DNA of 21,539 bases, taken from NCBI RefSeq assembly GCF_946885725.1, contig NZ_CAMPGZ010000053.1, forward strand, positions 1 to 21,539. Reading direction: 5' to 3'. Origin of the DNA: an uncultured Nocardioides sp. (lineage in GTDB: Bacteria; Actinomycetota; Actinomycetes; Propionibacteriales; Nocardioidaceae). The notes under the pieces were generated by a model, which searched no databases, was not told where the DNA came from, and worked only from the letters and a program-made list of their open reading frames with translations. Below are positions 15,588 through 21,539 of the stretch, one piece after another. A program made the translations under genes and the position numbers. Position 1 is the first letter of the stretch, and the number at the start of each line of letters is the position of its first letter.

Positions 15588-16271
15588 ATGGGACTGGGCC
15601 GCGTGGGCCGGCACCTGGCTCGGCTGACCTTGGACACGCTCGCGGACCTGCCGGACGACGTGCGCTCCTGCCTGTTCTGGGAGCTCGACCCGGTCCGCCG
15701 CGAGCGCGCCATCCGCGCCGGCGAGGAGAAGAACGAGAAGGAGCAGTGGCTCTCCAGCGTGCTGCTCGACTGGGGGTCGTGCGGGCGGGTGGCCTACGTC
15801 GACGACCTGGCCGTCGGGTTCATCGCCTATGCCCCGGCGCCGTACTTCCCGGGCGCCGATGCGCTGCCGACCGCGCCGATCAGCGAGGACGCCGTGCTGC
15901 TGTCGACGGCGTTCGTGCTGCCGGACTACGCCGGCGGCGGCATCGGCCGGATGCTCATGCAGTCCGCGGTCGGTGACCTGGTGAAGCGCGGCGGGATCCG
16001 CGCGGTCGAGGCGTTCGGGGACACCAAGGCGCCCAAGCGCGCCGGCGTCGACCACACCTGCTGCGTGCTCCCCGCGGACTTCCTGCTCCGGGTGGGCTTC
16101 AAGACCCAGCGGCAGCACGCGCGGTTCCCGCGGATGCGGCTCGAGCTGAAGTCCGCGGTGACCTGGCGCAGCGAGGTGGAGGCGGCGCTGGAGAAGCTGC
16201 TCGGAGCGGTGCGGCCGAGTCGCGCGCAGCCCGCGGCGGACCACCGCCTGGGCGGCCGCTCGACGGTCTAG
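15588..16271 (+). CDS. GNAT-family N-acetyltransferase, Rv3916c-like
   Basis: 227 aa from ATG with GGAGGAGG eight bases upstream. The body carries a GNAT acetyl-CoA motif, FVLPDYAGGGIGRMLMQSAV (109-128), preceded by a strand with AVGFIAYAPAPYFPG. A C-terminal Cys-containing FGDTKAPKRAGVDHTCCVLPADFLLRVGF segment (143-171) is shared, as I recall, with the small conserved protein encoded between parB and cwlM in Mycobacterium (Rv3916c). Acceptor unknown. Divergent from the aminotransferase (68-base gap with no clear promoter) and convergent with cwlM (nine bases between stops). Confidence 0.85.
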   Translation: MGLGRVGRHLARLTLDTLADLPDDVRSCLFWELDPVRRERAIRAGEEKNEKEQWLSSVLLDWGSCGRVAYVDDLAVGFIAYAPAPYFPGADALPTAPISEDAVLLSTAFVLPDYAGGGIGRMLMQSAVGDLVKRGGIRAVEAFGDTKAPKRAGVDHTCCVLPADFLLRVGFKTQRQHARFPRMRLELKSAVTWRSEVEAALEKLLGAVRPSRAQPAADHRLGGRSTV

Positions 16272-16280
16272 TTCGTCGGT

Positions 16281-17465
16281 CTAGCGGACCGCGGCGCGCA
16301 GCTCGTCGAAGCGCAGCAGGCCGGTGCGGGTGTCGGTCTCGGGGGAGAGGTACATCCGCTGCACGGCCACCACGATCGCCTCGGCGACGACGTCGCGGAA
16401 CGCCGGGTCGCCGAGCCGGGCGGCGTCGCCGGGGTTGGTCAGGTAGCCGACGTCGATGCGCACGGCGGGCATCCGGGTGCGCCGAAGCAGGTCCCAGTTC
16501 TTGGCGTGGGAGCGCAGGTCGGTGAGGTCGGTACGGGCGACGATCTCGCGCTGCACCAGGCTGGCGAACCGTTCGCCGGCCGACGACCAGGCGTGGTGGG
16601 CGTCGAGGCCGAAGAAGTACGTCGAGACGCCGGCCGCGTCGGGGTTGGTCGTGGCGTCGACGTGGAGCGAGATGACCAGGTGGGCGTCGGTGCGGTTGGC
16701 GAACTCCGCCCGCTCGGCCTCGGGGGCTTCCTCGGCGCCGGCGCGCTTGGTCAGGTACGCCTGGACACCGGTGGCGACCAGGCGGCCCTCGACCCGGTTG
16801 GCCAGGTCGGAGATGATCGCCTCCGCCCGGGCGGCCAGCTCGGGGTCCTGCCCGGCGACGGCGTCGGGCACCTTGGCCACGCACGGGTCGATGACCACGA
16901 TCTTCCCGGTGAGCTGCGGGCCTGCGCTGCGCAGCCGCTCCTCGGCACGCAGCGCGTTGGGCCGCCCGCCGCGCACGATCGGGGCGAGCCGGGCGAGCGC
17001 CTTGAGGGTGGCGGGGCCGCAGGTGCCGTCGGGGGGTACGCCGACGTTGCGCTGGAACTCCCGGACCGCGAGCTCGGTCTTGCGTCCGAACCGGCCGTCG
17101 ATCTTGCCGACCTGGAAGCCGAGGTCGAGCAGGCGCTGCTGCAGCGCGACGACGTCGTCGCCGGAGAGCACGGCGCCTGGGGTGTGGGTGAGCAGCCGGT
17201 CGCCGAGCCGCCAGCGGGCCTCCTCGAGCATGCGCCAGGTCTGCGGGCCGACGATCCCGTCGACGGAGAGGCCGCGCTGCTGCTGGAAGGCGCGTACGGC
17301 GCGGTCGAGCGTGGCGTCGTACGTCTCGGGGGTGCCGGTGTCCTCGTGGACGAGCCCGAGGGTCGCGAGCCGCGCGCGGATCTCGGCGTCCGCCGGTCCG
17401 GTGTCGCCGAGCCGGAACGTCTGGGAGGACCGGGCGTGCGTCGGCGTGACGGACGGGTCGCTCAT
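16281..17465 (-). CDS. cwlM: CwlM-type amidase-fold protein, probably a catalytically dead regulator
   Basis: 394 aa from ATG with GGGAGG upstream. Two peptidoglycan-binding-1 domains (about 15-85 and 98-160, each with an AVRAFQQQRGL-type helix) precede an N-acetylmuramoyl-L-alanine amidase_3 domain (187-371). There is no signal peptide, so it is cytoplasmic. The amidase zinc motif normally reading DPGHGG is here DPCVAK (193-198), so the first histidine ligand is missing. ISLHVDA keeps H268, and the catalytic glutamate before VG(F/Y)LTN is D338. This fits mycobacterial CwlM, a non-enzymatic protein that activates MurA after PknB phosphorylation. The C-terminal tail holds T377, T379 and T381, a likely phosphorylation cluster. 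Follows trxB-trxA. Confidence 0.9.
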   Translation of the reverse strand: MSDPSVTPTHARSSQTFRLGDTGPADAEIRARLATLGLVHEDTGTPETYDATLDRAVRAFQQQRGLSVDGIVGPQTWRMLEEARWRLGDRLLTHTPGAVLSGDDVVALQQRLLDLGFQVGKIDGRFGRKTELAVREFQRNVGVPPDGTCGPATLKALARLAPIVRGGRPNALRAEERLRSAGPQLTGKIVVIDPCVAKVPDAVAGQDPELAARAEAIISDLANRVEGRLVATGVQAYLTKRAGAEEAPEAERAEFANRTDAHLVISLHVDATTNPDAAGVSTYFFGLDAHHAWSSAGERFASLVQREIVARTDLTDLRSHAKNWDLLRRTRMPAVRIDVGYLTNPGDAARLGDPAFRDVVAEAIVVAVQRMYLSPETDTRTGLLRFDELRAAVR

Positions 17466-17545
17466 CGGGCCTCCCTACGAGGATCGCGGACGGGTGCAGC
17501 TGGGGGCGCTCGGCTGGGGCGGGCGGCGTACGCGGACCGTAGAAC

Positions 17546-17573
17546 GTCGTACCCGTGACCGAGCCGCTGTCAA
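17546..17573 (-). promoter_or_regulatory. Possible cwlM promoter
   Basis: A perfect -35 TTGACA on the minus strand (17568-17573) is followed after 16 bases by TACGAC (17546-17551), a poor -10. Start would be about 75 bases upstream of cwlM. Another TTGACA (17660-17665) has no matching -10. Tentative. Confidence 0.3.
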
Positions 17574-17665
17574 ACAGACGCAGCGGCGGGCCCCACGGTT
17601 GCGTCGAGGCATAGGAACCGTCAAGTCACGAGGACCGGACGGCGCGGTGCCGGAACCCCTGTCAA

Positions 17666-17715
17666 CACAGCGACGCCCGATCCCGTGGAGGCCGGGACCG
17701 GGCGTCGTAGCTGTG
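17666..17715 (-). terminator. Hairpin terminator after trxA
   Basis: Arms CGACGCCCGATCCCG (17671-17685) and CGGGACCGGGCGTCG (17693-17707) form a 15-bp stem with one G-U pair in the minus-strand RNA and a 7-base loop, 25 bases past the trxA stop. Flanking CACAG (17666-17670) and CTGTG (17711-17715) extend it around a three-base bulge. Little T-run. It separates trxBA from cwlM, so cwlM should have its own promoter in 17466-17660. Confidence 0.7.
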
Positions 17716-17732
17716 CGTTCACGCGAACGAGG

Positions 17733-18059
17733 TCAGTTGATGAACTCGCTGAGCTCGTTGAGCAGGGCAGCCTTCGGCTTGGCGCCGACGATCTGCTTCA
17801 CGACCTCGCCGTCCTTGTAGACGTTGAGGGTCGGGATGCCGGTCACGCGGTACTGCGCCGGGGTGACCGGGTTCTCGTCGACGTTCATCTTCACGAAGGT
17901 GATCTTGTCGCCGTGGGCAGCCTGGATCTCGTCGAGGATCGGCGCCACCTGGCGGCACGGGCCGCACCACTCGGCCCAGAAGTCGACCAGGACTGGCTTG
18001 TCGGACTTGAGCACCTGGGTCTCGAAGTCGGCGTCGGTCACGGCTTGCATGTTGGCCAC
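17733..18059 (-). CDS. trxA: Thioredoxin
   Basis: 108 aa from GTG with GAGGAG six bases upstream. A single thioredoxin fold with the active site W31-C32-G33-P34-C35 in [18 protein letters not shown], the buried D26, and cis-proline P76 in [13 protein letters not shown]. It reduces protein disulfides in the cytoplasm and is itself reduced by TrxB, encoded 78 bases upstream. It is the trxC equivalent of Mycobacterium. Transcribed with trxB and ended by the hairpin at 17666-17715. Confidence 0.97.
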   Translation of the reverse strand: MANMQAVTDADFETQVLKSDKPVLVDFWAEWCGPCRQVAPILDEIQAAHGDKITFVKMNVDENPVTPAQYRVTGIPTLNVYKDGEVVKQIVGAKPKAALLNELSEFIN

Positions 18060-18137
18060 GGGTTGCTCCTCGGGGTGGTGTCTTGGACGAGACGTCTGGT
18101 CAGTGAACAGGAGGGGTCGGACATTTCTTCCCGACCG

Positions 18138-19166
18138 TCAGGCACCGGCGGTCTGGACCGTCTCGACGACGACCGCGGCCGCCTCGCGGGCGGTCTGGTC
18201 GGAGGAGCCGGCGGTGGAGGCAGCGTGGTCCAGCGCGGCGAGGTACCGCTCGGCGTCGAGCGCGGCCGCGCAGCCGGTGCCGGCGGCGGTGACGGCCTGG
18301 CGGTAGTGGTGGTCGACCAGGTCACCGGAGGCGAACACGCCGGGCAGGTTGGTCCGGGTCGTCGGGTGGTCGACGAGCACGTAGCCCTCGTCGTCGAGCT
18401 TGACCTGACCCTTGATGAGCTCGGAGCGCGGGTCGTGACCGATCGCGATGAACAGGCCGGTCACGTCGAGGTGGCGGGTCTCGCCGGTGACCGTGTCGCG
18501 CAGCGTCACGCCGGTGAGCTTGTCGTCGCCGTGGATCTCGGCGACCTCGGAGTTCCAGGCGAACTCGATCTTCGGGTCGGCGAACGCGCGCTCCTGCATG
18601 ATCTTCGAGGCGCGCAGCTCGTCACGACGGTGGATCAGCGTCACCTTGGACGCGAAGCGGGAGAGGAAGGTCGCCTCCTCGACCGCCGAGTCGCCGCCGC
18701 CGACGACCGCGATGTGCTGGTCGCGGAAGAAGAAGCCGTCGCAGGTCGCGCACCAGCTCACCCCGTGGCCGGAGAGCCGGTCCTCGTTGGGCAGGCCGAG
18801 CTTGCGGTAGCCGGAGCCCATCGCCAGGATCACGGCCCGCGCGCGGTGCTCGTTGCCGGCGCTGTCGGTGACCGTCTTGATCTCGCCGTCGAGGTCCATC
18901 GCGACCACGTCGTCGGTGACCAGCTCGGCGCCGAACCGCTCGGCCTGCGCGCGCATGTTGTCCATGAGCTCGGGGCCCATGATGCCGTCGCGGAAGCCGG
19001 GGAAGTTCTCGACGTCGGTGGTGTTCATCAGCGCGCCGCCGGCCGTGACGGAGCCCTCGAAGACGAGGGGCGCGAGGTTGGCGCGTGCGGCGTACACCGC
19101 GGCGGTGTAACCCGCCGGGCCGGAGCCGACGATGATGACGTTGCGGACTTCGGACTGGTCGGACAT
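18138..19166 (-). CDS. trxB: Thioredoxin-disulfide reductase
   Basis: 342 aa from ATG at 19164-19166, with GGGAGA about ten bases upstream. The open frame continues to 19256, but the extra 30 residues have no family match and would place the promoter region in the gene. FAD-binding motif G14-x-G-x2-G19 (VGSGPAGY), redox pair C139-A-T-C142 in [18 protein letters not shown] motif GGGDSAVEE (156-164) with HRRDELRAS (179-187), and the C-terminal FAD motif [27 protein letters not shown]. It passes electrons from NADPH to thioredoxin. The last 35 residues form an Ala-rich tail. A SigR/SigH-like promoter lies at 19255-19280. Confidence 0.97.
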   Translation of the reverse strand: MSDQSEVRNVIIVGSGPAGYTAAVYAARANLAPLVFEGSVTAGGALMNTTDVENFPGFRDGIMGPELMDNMRAQAERFGAELVTDDVVAMDLDGEIKTVTDSAGNEHRARAVILAMGSGYRKLGLPNEDRLSGHGVSWCATCDGFFFRDQHIAVVGGGDSAVEEATFLSRFASKVTLIHRRDELRASKIMQERAFADPKIEFAWNSEVAEIHGDDKLTGVTLRDTVTGETRHLDVTGLFIAIGHDPRSELIKGQVKLDDEGYVLVDHPTTRTNLPGVFASGDLVDHHYRQAVTAAGTGCAAALDAERYLAALDHAASTAGSSDQTAREAAAVVVETVQTAGA

Positions 19167-19254
19167 ACGGTCCAGGTCTCCCTGCTGGTGGGCGAGTGGT
19201 GCGGCCGGCCAAGTGCCGGCGGGTGCGACGGTCGTTGATCTCGTCGTACCGCTC

Positions 19255-19280
19255 AACGAATCCTAGGTGCCGGGCATTCC
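19255..19280 (-). promoter_or_regulatory. SigR/SigH-type (thiol stress) promoter for trxBA
   Basis: The minus strand reads GGAAT (19276-19280), exactly 18 bases, then GTTG (19254-19257). This is the GGAAT-N18-GTT pattern of the disulfide-stress sigma factors SigR (Streptomyces) and SigH (Mycobacterium), of which trxBA is the classic target. The transcript would begin about 80 bases before trxB. Confidence 0.7.
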
Positions 19281-19315
19281 TCGACGCAGGTCCGTCCCGC
19301 GCGTCGCGGCCGGGT

Positions 19316-20032
19316 TCAGCGTGGCGGCAGCGGCGCCGTCTCCAGCGGGTCGCCTCGTCCGTCACAGGCGTAGATCTCCGCCTCGCGCGCCCCACCCGGG
19401 CGAGCGCGTACGACGAGCGTGGCGTCGTCGCCCTCGAACCGGATCGGGATCGCGCGGTCACGTGCTCGCAGCTCCGGAGCGTCACACGGCGCGAGGAACC
19501 TGGCCGCGTCGCCGTCCCGGTCGGTGCTGAAGACGGCCTCCTGGTCGGCGATCCGCGTCACGTCCGCCTCGAGCGTCGAGCGGCGCACCTCGGGGCGCAC
19601 GGGCTCGCGGGCCGTGTCCGCCTCGACCCGGGGCGACTCCGCTCCGCCGCCCTCGCCCGGCGCGGCCTCGGGGCCCTCGCGCAGCGTGCTCCCACCGCTG
19701 TCGTCCCCTGAGTCCCCAGAGTCGGCGGCAGTGACGCTCTCGGACGAGCCCGCACCCCCGGACAGGTCGTCGAGGACGGTGCCGATGCCGAGACCGAGCA
19801 CGGACACGCTGGCAGCCGCGACGAGCACGGTCCGGAACCGGCGGCGCCGACGGGCCTGAGCCAGCTCATCGTCGCCCGTCACCGCAACGGGAGACTCGGT
19901 CTCGCGCTCCGCGACCAGCTCGGCCAGCCGCGCGTCGAGCCGCGCGGTCACGTCGTCGGGGACGGGGCCGGCAGGCGGCACCTCGCCGAGCAGGCGGCGC
20001 ACTGCCTCCTGCTCCGGGTCGTGCTCGGTCAC
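19316..20032 (-). CDS. Membrane anti-sigma factor partner of SigM
   Basis: 238 aa from GTG at 20030-20032, overlapping the sigma stop by four bases (GTGA), with AGGAGG upstream. The cytoplasmic N-terminus (1-65) has short helices (EQEAVRRLLGEVPP, TARLDARLAELVAER) and ends in RRRRRFR. One membrane helix follows (about 67-86, TVLVAAASVSVLGLGIGTVL), then a disordered Ser/Gly/Asp/Glu stretch (90-150) and an outer globular part with two cysteines (C183, C223). No HxxxCxxC zinc motif is visible in the N-terminus. Position, coupling and topology match the RsmA-type anti-sigma gene (Rv3912 in M. tuberculosis); function is inferred from context. Confidence 0.8.
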   Translation of the reverse strand: MTEHDPEQEAVRRLLGEVPPAGPVPDDVTARLDARLAELVAERETESPVAVTGDDELAQARRRRRFRTVLVAAASVSVLGLGIGTVLDDLSGGAGSSESVTAADSGDSGDDSGGSTLREGPEAAPGEGGGAESPRVEADTAREPVRPEVRRSTLEADVTRIADQEAVFSTDRDGDAARFLAPCDAPELRARDRAIPIRFEGDDATLVVRARPGGAREAEIYACDGRGDPLETAPLPPR

Positions 20033-20721
20033 GAGGTGCTCACCTCCTGCTCGTCGGGTGGGGGATCGGGGGCCTTGGATGGGACGCCCGGTGGGTCGGG
20101 ACGGTTCCTCGGGTCGAGGTCGGCGAGCAGCGGCGCCAGCCGTGCGCGGCCGCGTGAGCAGCGGCTCTTCACCGTCCCCGGCGCGCACTCGAGGATCGCC
20201 GCGGCCTCGTCGACGGAGTAGCCCTGCATGTCGACGAGCACCAGCGCCGCCCGTTGCTCGAACGGCAGCGACGCCAGCGCGGCGAGCACCGCGTCGTACC
20301 GCTCGCGCCGGGACACCACGTCGGCCGGGTCGGCCACGGCGTCACCCTCGCTGCCGGACGCCAGGACACCGGGGGCGCCGGCCGCCACCGCCGACCCGCG
20401 CTCGTCGACGTCGTCGGGCAGCGGGTCGGCCAGCCGGACCTTGCGCCGCCGGAGCCGGTCGAGGCAGGCGTTGACGACGATGCGGTGCAGCCAGGTGGTG
20501 ACCGCCGCGTCGCCGCGGTAGGAGTCGGCGCGCCGGAACGCCGCGACCATCGCGTCCTGCAGCGCGTCGGCCGCCTCCTCGGGGTCGCCCGTGGTGCGCA
20601 GCGCAACCGCCCAGAGCCGGTCGCGGTGCCGGGTGAACAAGATCCCGAACGCCTCGGGGTCGCCGGCCAGGTGCGCCGCGACCAGCGAACGGTCGTCGGG
20701 CTCCGGTACGGCGTCGGTCAC
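20029..20721 (-). CDS. sigM: ECF RNA polymerase sigma factor, SigM type
   Basis: 230 aa from GTG at 20719-20721 (reading VTDAVPEPDDRSLVAAHLAGD); a longer frame to 20766 overlaps the preceding gene and is less likely. Region 2 spans about 24-94 with DALQDAMVAAFRRADSYRG and the -10 recognition segment AVTTWLHRIVVNACLDRLRRRK. A 45-residue acidic linker follows, then region 4 (143-198), with SLPFEQRAALVLVDMQGYSVDEAAAIL and the helix-turn-helix CAPGTVKSRCSRGRARL. The C-terminal 30 residues are Pro/Asp-rich. The neighbours (kinase-like membrane protein, anti-sigma, trxBA, cwlM) identify the SigM locus. It is likely held by the anti-sigma at the membrane until released. Confidence 0.92.
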   Translation of the reverse strand: MTDAVPEPDDRSLVAAHLAGDPEAFGILFTRHRDRLWAVALRTTGDPEEAADALQDAMVAAFRRADSYRGDAAVTTWLHRIVVNACLDRLRRRKVRLADPLPDDVDERGSAVAAGAPGVLASGSEGDAVADPADVVSRRERYDAVLAALASLPFEQRAALVLVDMQGYSVDEAAAILECAPGTVKSRCSRGRARLAPLLADLDPRNRPDPPGVPSKAPDPPPDEQEVSTS

Positions 20722-20734
20722 GCTGCCAAGGCTG

Positions 20735-21539
20735 TCACGACCGGACGACGATCTCCGCGACCTCACCCCGGAACTGCGCGTCGGCGATCGCCGGCAGCGA
20801 GGTCAGCCACACCACGAGGTAGCGCGCGCGGGCCGGCTGCTCGAGCGAGAACCGCGCCTGCTCGCCGGCTCCCTGCTGCACACCCAGCCGCTGCAGGCCC
20901 TGGACGCCGGTCGGCTCCTGGTCGCCGCCGGAGTAGAGCGCCAGCGACGTCGGCGCCCCGCGCAGCGCCACGTCGACCTGGGACACCTCCGTCGGCTCGC
21001 CGAGGTCGAGCACCAGGCCCACACCGGGCTTGAGGTTGCCGAAGCGGGGCGACCGCTCGTAGGTCAGCGTCGTCCAGGTGGTCGCGTCGTCGCCGTCGAT
21101 CACGTTGCCGACGGTCTCGGGGTTCTCCTCGCCGTTGCCGCCGGGCGGCGGGTCGAGGTCGCTGACGGCCACGACGTCGACCGGCTGCGGCCGGCGCTCC
21201 GACGCGCTCTCGGTCGGCGCGTCCTCCTCGGGCTCGTCGTCGGGCAGCACCGAGCCACGTCCCAGGTTGAAGGCGAAGACGATCGCCAGCACCAGCACGA
21301 GTACGCCGGACAGCGCGGCCGCCAGACGCAGCCAGCTGCGCCCCGGCGGCTCGTCGACTTCGGCGCGGTGGCTCGTCGCGGGCGGCGGGGTGTCGGCGTC
21401 CGGGCCCCAGGCGGGCGGGATGGTGGCGTGGGTCGAGGTGCGGTACGTCGCCGGCGTGGTCGCCAACGGGTCGGTGTCGCGCGGCCGCCGCGGGGCGTCG
21501 GACGCGAACAGCGGCCGCTCCTCGGGCTCGGGGAACGGG
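20735..21539 (-). CDS. C-terminal part of the MurJ-linked kinase-like membrane protein
   Basis: The frame is open to the window edge, giving 267 visible residues and the natural stop. The visible order is a Pro/Glu/Arg-rich juxtamembrane region (FPEPEERPLFASDAPRR onwards), one membrane helix (SWLRLAAALSGVLVLVLAIVFAFNLG), an acidic linker, and an extracellular domain of about 150 residues. That domain has a discoidin-like pattern: VIDGDDATTWTTLTY, a GLVLDLGEPTEVSQVDVAL strand and a C-terminal RYLVVWLTSLP strand. In actinobacteria such proteins precede sigM and follow murJ; in M. tuberculosis the pseudokinase is fused to MurJ (Rv3910). The kinase-like domain would be outside the window, so that part is inference. 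Confidence 0.75.
   Translation of the reverse strand, partial: PFPEPEERPLFASDAPRRPRDTDPLATTPATYRTSTHATIPPAWGPDADTPPPATSHRAEVDEPPGRSWLRLAAALSGVLVLVLAIVFAFNLGRGSVLPDDEPEEDAPTESASERRPQPVDVVAVSDLDPPPGGNGEENPETVGNVIDGDDATTWTTLTYERSPRFGNLKPGVGLVLDLGEPTEVSQVDVALRGAPTSLALYSGGDQEPTGVQGLQRLGVQQGAGEQARFSLEQPARARYLVVWLTSLPAIADAQFRGEVAEIVVRS

Noticed and set aside
13549..15627. Open frame of 692 codons on the plus strand over the ddl and aminotransferase genes
   Set aside because: It is a shadow of two well-supported minus-strand genes with recognisable motifs.
17608..17624. TTGACG and TATGCC on the minus strand as a cwlM promoter
   Set aside because: The hexamers are only five bases apart, far too close.
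17685..19238. Open frame of 517 codons on the plus strand over trxA and trxB
   Set aside because: Antisense to two enzymes with intact active-site motifs; no family features and no ribosome site.

Overview
This window is the chromosomal replication-origin region of a high-GC actinobacterium. The evidence is the heavily GC-biased third codon positions, frequent GTG starts, 9-mer DnaA boxes of the actinobacterial type (TTGTCCACA), ParB sites of the form GTTTCACGTGAAAC, and a gene order that is a hallmark of Actinobacteria. The 6-phosphogluconate dehydrogenase gene between dnaN and recF, and the extra genes between parB and cwlM, fit a Nocardioides-like (Propionibacteriales) organism better than Mycobacterium. 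That placement is inference from memory of gene orders.

Layout. Positions 1-5731 are read leftwards: dnaA, dnaN, gnd, recF and the start of a DciA/DUF721 gene that leaves the window (gyrB would be expected next). The 532-bp dnaA-dnaN gap (3604-4135) carries a cluster of DnaA boxes and is the probable oriC. The dnaA-rpmH gap (5732-6252) carries more boxes, a recognisable dnaA promoter and the divergent rpmH promoter. Positions 6253-8736 are one rightward operon, rpmH-rnpA-yidD-yidC-jag, with overlapping or touching genes in its middle; it ends at a strong hairpin terminator. Then come rsmG, parA and parB, also rightwards. One perfect parS site lies between jag and rsmG, and three more lie 33 bp apart inside the 5' part of the parA reading frame.

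Right of parB the direction switches. Leftward genes encode an SDR-type epimerase/reductase, a D-Ala-D-Ala-ligase-like ATP-grasp protein and a class I aminotransferase; then a rightward GNAT gene; then leftward cwlM, trxA, trxB, an anti-sigma factor, an ECF sigma factor (SigM type) and the C-terminal part of a membrane protein of the kinase-like family that accompanies MurJ. This is the sigM-rsmA-trxB-trxC-cwlM order known from Mycobacterium, with three extra genes inserted next to parB.

The genes cover chromosome initiation and elongation (DnaA, DnaN, RecF, DciA), origin segregation (ParA, ParB, parS), ribosome and tRNA maturation (L34, RNase P protein, RsmG), membrane protein insertion (YidC, YidD), thiol redox balance (TrxA, TrxB) and control of peptidoglycan synthesis (CwlM, kinase-like protein, SigM). 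I see no mobile element, CRISPR array, tRNA or rRNA, and no clearly new multi-gene system. The most interesting details are regulatory and local: parS sites that are also codons for a VSRET repeat in ParA, a SigR/SigH-type promoter before trxB, a CwlM with a visibly broken zinc site, a dnaA promoter set among DnaA boxes, and a nested palindrome after parB sharing a 12-mer with dnaA.
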